From an uncultured Pelagibacteraceae bacterium (GTDB lineage Bacteria > Pseudomonadota > Alphaproteobacteria > Pelagibacterales > Pelagibacteraceae), in the NCBI GenBank assembly GCA_902555275.1, contig CACDRY010000007.1, positions 1 to 35,000 of the forward strand: a DNA stretch of 35,000 nucleotides, read 5' to 3'. Shown here in pieces: positions 25,425-33,378 of the stretch. The position numbers and the translations under genes were made by a program. Numbering within the stretch: position 1 is the first letter of the stretch; each line of letters begins with the position of its first letter. The notes beneath the pieces are model-generated. The model ran no database searches, had not been told where the DNA came from, and worked only from the letters and a program-made list of their open reading frames with translations.

Positions 25425-27398
25425 TTAACTTGATTTTCTATCAGCAGTTTTACTTACACTAGAATCATATAAGTAATCTGCTTGTCTGTGACCATACCAT
25501 ATTACTTCTTTAGACCATTGCAGAAAATCCCTAGTCTTTTCTTTTTCTACTTGGATTTCATATTTACAAATTTTTTTCTTAAGACTTACCTTTTCGTCTA
25601 TTAAAGAATTTTTATAATCTGTAGGTATATCATAGTCTAAATCTATAATTATATTCTTATTTAAAAATGGTTTTTTTAAAGAGAAATGATTAAAATCCAC
25701 TGCTTGATTGATATAGTCGATCATGTAATCTTTTCTTACAAGTTTGTTTAGTAGATACTTAGCTTCATTGTAAAATTGCGATAGTTCTTTATTTTCAAAA
25801 AGCTTTAACATAGCAAATTCACCTGGTGGCCAATAAATGTTATGCCATTTTTCTGAAAAAATAAATTCTGTGCTTTCACCTTGTGAAATTCCTAAAGAGT
25901 GTTTTTCAAATAAATTATTAATTTTTGTAACAATTGGATAGTTTAGTTCATCTCTTACAGAATAAAAATGTTGAAAAATATCGGAAAACTTAATTTTTGT
26001 TAATTTGTTGATTAAAAGTATTGGAATTTGAAGAATCTTGTTAAAATAATAAAATTCAGCAAGAGTTGCAAAGCTTCTTGTTTTAATCCAATCCTCTTTA
26101 GGCATATCTTTTGTTGAAATAACCATTTCCTGGCTTTCATTTATACCATCTTCAGGTTCATCTTCCAAAGACCCATGCATATTCACTATTGGAATTTCAG
26201 AAGTCATTATTTCATTTCTTTCAATATATTCCTCTTTAGCCATTTCTGCATTTGGTAGTATAGATAAATTATTAAATTGAACTCGATAATGTTGGCCAAT
26301 TGAAATTAGTTCATTAACGCTAGATTTAAAACTTTCAAATGTATCTCCTGGCAGACCTATTATTAAATCGGAGTAAGTTGGGATACCATCAGAGATAAAT
26401 CTTTTCTGAAGAACCTTATAATCATTCAATGATATATTATCCCTTTTAATTTCTTTTAGGGCAGTCAAATTCATAGATTGCATTGCCATGTTAACACTTT
26501 TATGCATCCCACCCTGATAGAGTAGCTTTTGAATATCATAAGATCTTTCTCTAGCATTTTTGGTTGTTTGAACAGACAATACATGAGGATATCCATATTT
26601 TTTTTTCATCTCGATGGCCATTTTTGATATTTCCATGTCCCTTGGCAACATCCCAAAATTTGCGTCACAAACATAAATAAATTCAACTTTATTTTTAGCA
26701 AACCATAGTAACTCTTTGCCTAGCTTATCCATATCCATTCTGCTTACCTTGGAAGCTGTAGCTGATCCCCAATCACAGTAAGTACAAGAAAAAGGACAAC
26801 CTCTATTTGTTTCCCAGCTAGCAAGCCATCTTTCATTTGGATTTTCTTTCATAAGTCTATCGAAAGTTCCTTCAAGATACGGAGAAGGCAGCACAGTTAT
26901 GTCTCTCATTTTTGGGAGACACTTGTTTGTAATGAACTCTCCTTTTGAGTTTATTGAACTTGTTCCTGGCACTAGTCTCCAGTCCTCATTAGGATAAACA
27001 TCTAATACAGAAGTAATTGTTCTCTCACCTTCTTGATGAACAATACAATCTACGAAATCATTTTCTCTTAAAAATTTTTCTGCGTTGTCAGGCGCAGAAG
27101 GACCACCAAAAACAATGAATTTATTGCTATCTATTTTTTTTAATTCTTTTGCAATTTCGATTGATATGTTTTTATTCCAAACATAAACGCTAAATAAAAT
27201 AACATCATCTTTACAAAGTTTATGTAAACATTCATTCAATATAAGTCTTTTATAAATTGTAGTTTGAAAGTTATATCTTTTTGGATTTTCTGAGAATTTA
27301 TTAAAATAAGCTTCAAGCGTTCCAATAGAATACGGTAGATAATATTGGCCTGAAAAACCATTATTAATTTGAACTGAACCAATATTATATTTTTTCAT
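25425..27398 (-). CDS. B12-binding-type radical SAM protein
   Basis: A 657-residue radical SAM enzyme. Residues 1-140 form a Rossmann-like domain in the position of the cobalamin-binding domain, with FIVFGGPSA (94-102) and HQEGERT (121-127), phrases common in B12-binding radical SAM proteins. The 4Fe-4S cysteines are Cys201, Cys205 and Cys208 (CPFSCTYC, CxxxCxxC), followed by WGSATASKVSRMD. DLIIGLPGDTFESFKSSV lies later in the barrel. About 250 further residues have no clear family. Such enzymes methylate unreactive carbons or rearrange substrates. The neighbouring divergent B12 uptake locus fits a cobalamin requirement. No DxHxxG is seen, as in many radical SAM B12 domains. Substrate is unknown. 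Confidence 0.86.
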   Translation of the reverse strand: MKKYNIGSVQINNGFSGQYYLPYSIGTLEAYFNKFSENPKRYNFQTTIYKRLILNECLHKLCKDDVILFSVYVWNKNISIEIAKELKKIDSNKFIVFGGPSAPDNAEKFLRENDFVDCIVHQEGERTITSVLDVYPNEDWRLVPGTSSINSKGEFITNKCLPKMRDITVLPSPYLEGTFDRLMKENPNERWLASWETNRGCPFSCTYCDWGSATASKVSRMDMDKLGKELLWFAKNKVEFIYVCDANFGMLPRDMEISKMAIEMKKKYGYPHVLSVQTTKNARERSYDIQKLLYQGGMHKSVNMAMQSMNLTALKEIKRDNISLNDYKVLQKRFISDGIPTYSDLIIGLPGDTFESFKSSVNELISIGQHYRVQFNNLSILPNAEMAKEEYIERNEIMTSEIPIVNMHGSLEDEPEDGINESQEMVISTKDMPKEDWIKTRSFATLAEFYYFNKILQIPILLINKLTKIKFSDIFQHFYSVRDELNYPIVTKINNLFEKHSLGISQGESTEFIFSEKWHNIYWPPGEFAMLKLFENKELSQFYNEAKYLLNKLVRKDYMIDYINQAVDFNHFSLKKPFLNKNIIIDLDYDIPTDYKNSLIDEKVSLKKKICKYEIQVEKEKTRDFLQWSKEVIWYGHRQADYLYDSSVSKTADRKSS

Positions 27399-27480
27399 AT
27401 CTTGTAAATTTTTTTTACATATTTAGCCTATATTTAGATTAATTAAACTCTAAAAATTTAAATTTTTTTATAAAAAAAAA

Positions 27481-27509
27481 TTGACATTATTGATGCAATA
27501 ACTATAAAT
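27481..27509 (+). promoter_or_regulatory. Sigma70-type promoter of the cobalamin-uptake locus
   Basis: A consensus -35 TTGACA (27481-27486), 17-base spacer and -10 TATAAA (27504-27509) lie just before the riboswitch. The predicted transcript starts around 27516, where the riboswitch begins, which supports the assignment. It is the best promoter match in the window. Confidence 0.72.
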
Positions 27510-27514
27510 TTTAC

Positions 27515-27640
27515 TGTCGAAATGCATGGTGGGAAATCAGTGTGAAATTCATTGGCTGTCCCTGCAACCGTAAAGTCGGAGCGCCACCCGATAAAGTCCG
27601 CTGTTGAATGATGGCCAGGAAAAGTCTAGTTCTACAATGA
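27515..27640 (+). promoter_or_regulatory. Cobalamin (AdoCbl/B12) riboswitch
   Basis: The 5' leader of the TonB-receptor gene carries conserved cobalamin-riboswitch elements in order: GGGAAATCAGTG (27531-27542), GCTGTCCCTGCAACCGTAA (27555-27573), the CGGA/TCCG pair at 27577-27580 and 27597-27600 that encloses GCCACCCG, and a B12 box TGGCCAGGAAAAGTCT (27612-27627). Downstream, 27628-27636 can pair with 27662-27670 (8 of 9 pairs), a possible expression-platform hairpin before the ATG at 27686. In bacteria these riboswitches repress uptake genes when B12 is plentiful. The core is clear; exact ends and the mode of control are approximate. Confidence 0.93.
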
Positions 27641-27685
27641 AAAGTTAGCAGAGGCATAAAGTGTAAAACTGTTAATGAGCAAATT

Positions 27686-29560
27686 ATGCAAAAGCTAATA
27701 TTTATAATTATTTTAAACCTAATATTTTGTAACATTGTTTATGCTGATAAACAAAATAACAATTTCTCGTGTGAGTGGGATAACAAAAATAAAATTCCTT
27801 GTATAGAGATAATCAAAGAAGTACCAAATTCATCCCAATTTTCAAAAAATGGAATTAATAAAATAATAATCACAAAAAAACAAATTGATGAGATTGGCGC
27901 TGTTGACTTTGAAGATCTATTAAAATCTATTCCAGATATTAATTTAACTCGATCTGGTCCAAAAGGACAACAAGCCTCTCTATTCATGAGAGGAACAGGA
28001 TCAAACCATACACTAGTTATGATCAATGGTATTCCAATTAATGATCAATCAACTACACAAGGATTGCATGATTTTGGAGTTGATTTTATTCAGACAATTC
28101 AACAAATTGAAGTCTATCCAGGTTCTAGCGGAACTCACTTTGGAACTAATGCCATAGGAGGTGCAATAAACATTCTTTTAACAGGTGACTATCAAGATAG
28201 TTTTTCTTTTTCCTCTGATAAAAATTCAAATTATGAGTTTTATGTAAATAATAACTTTATTTTCGATGACTCGTCTTTTAACTTTAAAGTCGGATCTGTT
28301 AAAAATAAATTAATTAGTGCTCGAGGGGACTCAAAGGATGAGAAAGATGGTGTAGAAAACTATTCAGTAAATTTAAATTATGAAAAATTTTTAAATAATA
28401 GTTCGAGATTACATAACACAATTTATTTGAGAAAAACTAAATCTGAATATGATAACTCGAATTCTAATCAAACTGGATACGAAGGTGACAATAGAATGGC
28501 ATCATATCAAATAGGTTTAGAAAAAAAGGAACCATCTTTTAAAAATAATTACGTATTTTATTATAATATTTATGATCGTGAATACGATGAAAGAGGTGTA
28601 GTTGACACATATGAGAGTAATGTTTTTGGATTAAAATATGAATATTCAAAAATAATAAACAGTCAGATTTCTTTGGGATTTGGATCAGATTACAAATACG
28701 ATTGGGGATATTTTGATAATAACGGATCCTATAATGCGTCAACTAAAGGTAATTCAGATAATTTAGCAGTTTACACTAATTTTGGTTGGAATATTTTAAA
28801 AGATACAAATATTTCACTCTTTGCAAGAAATGATCATCATAAACAGACAAAATCAAACCAAACTTATAAAATTAATTTAAATAAAAATATCAATAAGATA
28901 AATTTTGGAGTTTCATATATGAATGGTTTAAGAAACCCAACACTTTATGAAATGTATGGGACTGATAACTTTGGATATTCAGGAAACAGAGACCTTAAGC
29001 CTGAAAAAAGCAATACTTATGAAATATTTTCAAATATAAGTCTGTATCAAAATTTAACTTTAAGTATAAGAGGTTTTAAATCAAATATTAAAAATAATAT
29101 TGAGTATATTAGTAATAAGTATCAAAATGATGATGATAACGTCGACTTAAATCAATCTGGTGTAAATTCTCAATTAATCTACGATTATAACGACCTAAGT
29201 TTAAGATTGTTTTCATCATTTTTATCATCCAAGAAAGAAAATGGCTCTGACCAATTAAGAAGACCAGAAAAAAATTATGGTGTAATTTATTCAAATAAAA
29301 TAGATACATTTCTATTAGGTAATATTGATTTCAATATTGTTTATAATCATTATGGCAAACATTTTGATACACATTCTTCATCATTTAGTACAATAGAAAT
29401 GGATAGTACTGATTTAGTAGACTTGAAATTTTCAAAAAAAATAAATTATGGTAATTACTTTATAAAAATTACAAACTTACTTGATGAAAAATACCAAAGA
29501 CCACACGGTTATAACCAAGAAAAAAGAAGATTAAATGTTGGCTTAAAAATGAGTTATTGA
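27686..29560 (+). CDS. btuB: TonB-dependent outer-membrane receptor, cobalamin (BtuB-like)
   Basis: A 624-residue outer-membrane beta-barrel receptor. A signal peptide of about 20 residues ends near VYADKQ. The plug domain covers roughly 35-160: KIIITKKQIDEIG, DLLKSIPDINLTRSG, LFMRGTGSNHTLVMINGIP, VYPGSSGTHFGTNAIGGAINI, all typical plug motifs. The barrel follows, with NPTLYEMYG and LKPEKSNTYE, and the chain ends RLNVGLKMSY with a terminal aromatic for outer-membrane assembly. The length equals BtuB. The cobalamin riboswitch directly upstream identifies the ligand as B12 or a corrinoid. TonB, ExbB/ExbD and BtuFCD are not in the window. Confidence 0.92.
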   Translation: MQKLIFIIILNLIFCNIVYADKQNNNFSCEWDNKNKIPCIEIIKEVPNSSQFSKNGINKIIITKKQIDEIGAVDFEDLLKSIPDINLTRSGPKGQQASLFMRGTGSNHTLVMINGIPINDQSTTQGLHDFGVDFIQTIQQIEVYPGSSGTHFGTNAIGGAINILLTGDYQDSFSFSSDKNSNYEFYVNNNFIFDDSSFNFKVGSVKNKLISARGDSKDEKDGVENYSVNLNYEKFLNNSSRLHNTIYLRKTKSEYDNSNSNQTGYEGDNRMASYQIGLEKKEPSFKNNYVFYYNIYDREYDERGVVDTYESNVFGLKYEYSKIINSQISLGFGSDYKYDWGYFDNNGSYNASTKGNSDNLAVYTNFGWNILKDTNISLFARNDHHKQTKSNQTYKINLNKNINKINFGVSYMNGLRNPTLYEMYGTDNFGYSGNRDLKPEKSNTYEIFSNISLYQNLTLSIRGFKSNIKNNIEYISNKYQNDDDNVDLNQSGVNSQLIYDYNDLSLRLFSSFLSSKKENGSDQLRRPEKNYGVIYSNKIDTFLLGNIDFNIVYNHYGKHFDTHSSSFSTIEMDSTDLVDLKFSKKINYGNYFIKITNLLDEKYQRPHGYNQEKRRLNVGLKMSY

Positions 29561-29588
29561 TTATATTAAGTAGTTAAACAAATAAAAA

Positions 29589-30107
29589 ATGAAAACAAAT
29601 TTTGTTAAAAATCCCTTAATAATTTTCATAATTATAATGTTAATTTTTTCTCGTATATTACCACATCCACCAAACTTTACTCCAATAATTGCGAGTGCAG
29701 TAATGTTGAATTATTTTACAAATAATAAGTTTTTTTCTTTATTGATAATTTTTTCTTCTATGTTTTTATCTGATTTAATAATTGGATTACACAACGGAAT
29801 ATTTATAGTTTATTTTTCACTGTTTGTAGTTTTTTCAATTTCATTACTATTATTTAAAAAATTCAACTTAAAAAATATTTTTATTAACGGAATCACATCA
29901 TCATTCATTTTTTTTGCTATGACAAATTTTGGTGTTTGGATTAGTAGTGACTTTTATGACAAATCATTAGGAGGATTAATTCAATGTTATACAATGGGAT
30001 TACCATTTTATAATAATACAATCGCATCCACTATTTTTTATATGCTCCTTGTATATTTTATAATTAATATAGTAAATAAATTAGGGAATAATAAAATAAA
30101 AATCTAA
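29589..30107 (+). CDS. Small integral membrane protein, DUF6580-like, putative B12-linked transporter component
   Basis: A 172-residue, very hydrophobic protein with about five transmembrane segments (near 9-24, 30-63, 70-90, 97-120 and 145-165). The motif RILPHPPNFTPIIA near residue 22-35 and GGLIQCYTMGLPFYNNT near 127-143 are what I remember as features of the DUF6580 family, which resembles ECF-type S components in size and layout. It starts 28 bases after btuB with no terminator between them, so it is probably under the same riboswitch. An inner-membrane role in corrinoid uptake is a reasonable inference; it has no shown activity here. Confidence 0.72.
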   Translation: MKTNFVKNPLIIFIIIMLIFSRILPHPPNFTPIIASAVMLNYFTNNKFFSLLIIFSSMFLSDLIIGLHNGIFIVYFSLFVVFSISLLLFKKFNLKNIFINGITSSFIFFAMTNFGVWISSDFYDKSLGGLIQCYTMGLPFYNNTIASTIFYMLLVYFIINIVNKLGNNKIKI

Positions 30108-30130
30108 AATATTAATTTTGATATAAAAAA

Positions 30131-31084
30131 TTATAAATATTTAATAAACCAAGAAATAGTTTTTTTAATTCCATCTTCAATACTGACTTTAGGTTTCCAA
30201 TCGAAATGCCTTTGCCCTTTTTTTGAATTGATAACAATGTTTATTGGTATACTTGGTTTTGTTTCATTATAAGTAATTTTTATATTTTTTTTTGAATATT
30301 TAATAATTTTTTTTACAATATCATTAATTTTATAAAGTCTACCTGAGCCACAGTTATAAATTTGGAATTTATCATTCTGCATAGCTACTGCTTTTGATAT
30401 AAAGCTTATTAAGTCATCGACATATAAAAAATCTCTTCCCTCCAAACCTTTTCCCCAAACTTCGATTTTATCTCTTGCTTTCATAACTTTTGTAATTGTG
30501 GCTCCAATGAAATGACTTTTATTCAAATCGAATTTATCAAATGGGCCATATATATTTGAATGTCTAATTATAGTAAATTTAGTTTTATTTAGACTTGAAT
30601 AAAATTTACACATTTGTTCATTAAAAGTCTTTGTAGATGCTGAAGCAAAATATTGAGGTATAAAATCTTTAGGGTTGAAAAAATTAATTTCTTTTTGTTT
30701 ACGCTTTGAAGACTTATACATTGTTGTACAACTCAAAAAAATTAAATGTTTAACTGAATTTATGTGTAGTGCTTTGAATAAATAGGCATTCATTATAACA
30801 TTATCAGTTATGTGAATATATGGTCTATTAATTACATCTTGCGACCCAGTTGTAGTTGCAGCAGACTGTATTACAATGTCAATATTTTTTGTAATCTTTA
30901 TTAAGGTTTTTAATTTAGTTAAATCTGCTTTTATCCACTTTATATTCTTATGCCTTATATGAGGTTTTTTTCTATTAAAAACTGCATAGATTTTATATTT
31001 TTTAACATTTTTAAACTTATTAACTAAATTTGAACCAATAAATCCTGTTGCACCGAGTATCAAAATTTTTTGATTATTTTTCAT
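30131..31084 (-). CDS. Extended SDR (NAD-dependent epimerase-like) lacking the usual catalytic Tyr
   Basis: An approximately 317-residue SDR with Rossmann motif LGATGFIGSN (10-19), AAATTTG-like strand 4 (SAATTTGS at 74-81) and NIYGPFDKF. The KxxxE helix is present as Lys152 and Glu156, but four residues before that Lys is Ser148, not Tyr (FASASTK). The nearest Tyr is 145. I start it at the ATG at 31084, preceded by GGTGA at a suitable distance; an ATG at 31099 would add five residues. It follows the E1-beta-like gene with an 11-base overlap and is therefore one unit with the ThDP pair. It may be a catalytically altered SDR or use another residue. Confidence 0.8.
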   Translation of the reverse strand: MKNNQKILILGATGFIGSNLVNKFKNVKKYKIYAVFNRKKPHIRHKNIKWIKADLTKLKTLIKITKNIDIVIQSAATTTGSQDVINRPYIHITDNVIMNAYLFKALHINSVKHLIFLSCTTMYKSSKRKQKEINFFNPKDFIPQYFASASTKTFNEQMCKFYSSLNKTKFTIIRHSNIYGPFDKFDLNKSHFIGATITKVMKARDKIEVWGKGLEGRDFLYVDDLISFISKAVAMQNDKFQIYNCGSGRLYKINDIVKKIIKYSKKNIKITYNETKPSIPINIVINSKKGQRHFDWKPKVSIEDGIKKTISWFIKYL

Positions 31085-31610
31085 TATAGTAGTCACCATA
31101 TTCTACAATCACAGTGACTTTCTTATCTTTTCTTGAAATTGCTTTTTTATAAGCTGGCAAAATATCTTTGGGATTTTTCAATTTGATAAATTCAATGTTT
31201 TTACACATTTTGCTAACTGACGATGTAAAATCACTAACATGTTGTGACTGTGGATGTAATGGTCTCTGAGATCCTATGCCAGTTCTTATTATAATTTTAT
31301 TTTGAAAATTTCCATTCCCCATCTCGTTTACTTTATCAATATGATTTACGAGTTGATTTAAAGCTAAGATCAAAAAATTCCATCTTGGATATATACTAAC
31401 AGGTATGTATCCTTCAAATGCTAAACCTAAGGTTATACCCATTTGCATTTCTTCAGCTACTGGAAGTTCTAATTTTTGTTTTATATTTACCCCTTTTAGA
31501 GTATTTGTCATCGCAGTACCAGGATAAGTTACCGCTTGACCAATAAAAACTGTCTTTTTATTTTTACCCAAAAAACTCATTGCCTTTGATAATTCAGAAA
31601 AATATTTCAT
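31074..31610 (-). CDS. Miniature E1-beta-like ThDP pyrimidine-domain protein
   Basis: A 178-residue protein matching only the pyrimidine-binding domain of 2-oxoacid dehydrogenase E1-beta/transketolase. Glu53/Glu54 in LPVAEEMQMGITLGLA sits where the ThDP-activating Glu lies, followed by YPRWNFLILALNQLVNHIDK, which matches the E1-beta interface helix, and RTGIGSQRPLHPQ. The usual C-terminal domain of about 130 residues is missing. It overlaps the E1-alpha-like gene by one base (TAATG), so the two likely form one enzyme. No E2 or E3 gene is present, which argues against a full dehydrogenase complex and for a carboligase or decarboxylase role. Confidence 0.82.
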   Translation of the reverse strand: MKYFSELSKAMSFLGKNKKTVFIGQAVTYPGTAMTNTLKGVNIKQKLELPVAEEMQMGITLGLAFEGYIPVSIYPRWNFLILALNQLVNHIDKVNEMGNGNFQNKIIIRTGIGSQRPLHPQSQHVSDFTSSVSKMCKNIEFIKLKNPKDILPAYKKAISRKDKKVTVIVEYGDYYNEK

Positions 31611-32212
31611 TAAAATTGAACTCTTATTCCAGCTCCAGCATGTGGATACTTATTTTTATATTTGTATATTTTGATATATTTAGATTTAACTCCAGAATAA
31701 GAAAGTTTATTAATGCCCCATATCTTTCTAGTATTTGTGCAAACAGATATGTTATTATCTTCGATTATAAATGTGATAGGGAGATTATTTTTAACACTGT
31801 ATTTAATACTTTCATGAGCTATTCCTGTTTCAGAGGTCATATCACCCATAAAACAATATACTTTATTTTTTGATTTTTTTCTTTTAATAGCCATTGCAGT
31901 TCCTACAGCTATGGGAATGTTACCACCAACAATTGCTGAGGAATAAATTTTATATTCAGGAAAACAAAGAGAAATTGACTTACCTTTCATGATTTCATTA
32001 ATTAACTTTTTTTCAGGAACACCTTTTAGCAAACATTGATAATGTGATCTCCAAGAGCAAAACACCCAATCATTTTTTTTTATTTTTTTAAATATATTAA
32101 TTATTTCAATTTCGTTTCCATAATAAAGATGGACTGGAGCTCTAATTTTACCCTTATTAAAAAGACTAGCTATTTTTTCTTCAAACAAAATTAATTTTTT
32201 TTTATCCCACAT
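31610..32212 (-). CDS. Miniature E1-alpha-like ThDP pyrophosphate-domain protein
   Basis: A 200-residue protein resembling a shortened E1-alpha of 2-oxoacid dehydrogenases. It has WRSHYQCLLKGVP (54-66; family position for RxHxxxLAxG), IVGGNIPIAVGTAMA (94-108) and the ThDP/Mg motif GDMTSETGIAHES (123-135) with Asn153 in EDNN. Typical E1-alpha is about 320 residues; the N- and C-terminal parts are trimmed. Together with the next gene it gives only the two catalytic domains. Pairs of this type occur in sugar-branching routes, such as AviB1/AviB2 of avilamycin. Divergent from the CgeB-like gene with a 68-base gap. Confidence 0.82.
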   Translation of the reverse strand: MWDKKKLILFEEKIASLFNKGKIRAPVHLYYGNEIEIINIFKKIKKNDWVFCSWRSHYQCLLKGVPEKKLINEIMKGKSISLCFPEYKIYSSAIVGGNIPIAVGTAMAIKRKKSKNKVYCFMGDMTSETGIAHESIKYSVKNNLPITFIIEDNNISVCTNTRKIWGINKLSYSGVKSKYIKIYKYKNKYPHAGAGIRVQF

Positions 32213-32243
32213 GATTTTGAGGTAATAGTTGAAATATTTTAAT

Positions 32244-32273
32244 TTGCAATAAAATTAAATATTGGTTTATAAG
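32244..32273 (+). promoter_or_regulatory. Weak candidate promoter before the second CgeB-like gene
   Basis: TTGCAA (32244-32249), 18 bases, then TATAAG (32268-32273). If used, transcription would begin at or right beside the ATG at 32281, giving a nearly leaderless message. The match is modest in such A+T-rich DNA. Confidence 0.25.
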
Positions 32274-32280
32274 ACAGTAT

Positions 32281-33378
32281 ATGAATATTCTATTTTTGGT
32301 CGATAATAGTAGTTTTGATATGTTAAGGTTTGTTAATCTTTTTAATACAAGAAACAATATTTCTGTCGATGTCCAAAAACTTTTAAAAAAAAAAGAAATT
32401 TCTGAACTTCAAGAGTTTCTTTATAAATTGGTTAAAAAGAAAAAAATAACTCATTTAATTATTCAAACGTTACAAAACTTTAATTGGGAAATTTTAACTT
32501 ATCTTAAAAAAGAGTTTAACTTAAAACTTATTCTGATTTCTCCAGACTGCCCTTATAATTATGATACTTTAAACAAAGGTATTCTTGAATTATTCGACTT
32601 ATTATATACTTTTCATATTGATTATGTAAAAAAATACAAAAGAAAAGGTGCAAACACTAAATTTTTCACAGAACCAAAATTTATAAATTATAAAAATACA
32701 AAAAAAAAATTTGATATCTCGTTTGTGGGTAGAAGTAAGTTTAGAAATGAAAGAATAAAAATTTTAAATGAATTGAAAAATCTCAAAAATATCAAGACAA
32801 AGTTTTTATTAGATCAACAAATTAGTGACTATAAAATGATCAAAATCATTAAACAAAGTAAAATTCATTTAAATTTTACAGACACATCTTCAGCTACTAT
32901 ATTTGGAAGTGGTTGGGCAAATAAAACAAGAGTAAATTCTTTTAAAGGCAGAATAATAAATATTTTATGCGCTAACACTTTTTGCTTATCTCAAAATGAT
33001 AGTGTAACAAAAAAATTGTTTCCAAATGGAAAAGGGGTTATTTACTTTAATAATACTGAAGATCTAAAAAAAAAAGTTTTATTTTATATTGATAATGACA
33101 AAGAAAGATTAAAAATTATATCAAAAATTGATAAAAAATATTTAAGTAATTTTTCACATAGAAAGGTTAAAAAAAGAATTATTGCAGAATTAAAAAATCT
33201 ACGTTTTTCAAATAAAAAAAATCCTAAGGTTAATTACAACCTTGTAATAATTTTTTTTCAATTAAGAAATTTGGTAAGAGTTTTTCTATTATTTAGATCA
33301 AAGAAAGAGTTTATTTTTATATTAAAAAGAATATTTTTTTTATTGAAATCATCTTTTAGAATTATTTTTAAATTTTAG
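32281..33378 (+). CDS. CgeB-like glycosyltransferase (GT-B)
   Basis: A 365-residue putative glycosyltransferase in the CgeB family. The N-terminal Rossmann half runs to about 145; the C-terminal half begins with DISFVGRSKFRNERIKIL near 144, and the donor-binding region is FKGRIINILCANTFCLSQ near 221-238. It is distantly similar to the protein at 9697-10773 (FIGR/FVGR, ERIKIL/ERLKIL, KGR-x-LE/IN), so they are paralogues with probably different acceptors. The end is very basic and hydrophobic (about residues 320-365), suitable for membrane association. Its last 11 bases overlap the convergent radical SAM gene. Confidence 0.76.
   Translation: MNILFLVDNSSFDMLRFVNLFNTRNNISVDVQKLLKKKEISELQEFLYKLVKKKKITHLIIQTLQNFNWEILTYLKKEFNLKLILISPDCPYNYDTLNKGILELFDLLYTFHIDYVKKYKRKGANTKFFTEPKFINYKNTKKKFDISFVGRSKFRNERIKILNELKNLKNIKTKFLLDQQISDYKMIKIIKQSKIHLNFTDTSSATIFGSGWANKTRVNSFKGRIINILCANTFCLSQNDSVTKKLFPNGKGVIYFNNTEDLKKKVLFYIDNDKERLKIISKIDKKYLSNFSHRKVKKRIIAELKNLRFSNKKNPKVNYNLVIIFFQLRNLVRVFLLFRSKKEFIFILKRIFFLLKSSFRIIFKF

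Noticed and set aside
27675..27698. Seven-codon frame overlapping the btuB start
   Set aside because: Too short and A+T-rich to call a leader peptide; noted only as context for the riboswitch.
27511..27735. Leftward 74-residue reading frame across the riboswitch
   Set aside because: It is the complement of the cobalamin riboswitch and the btuB start; composition is unlike neighbouring proteins.
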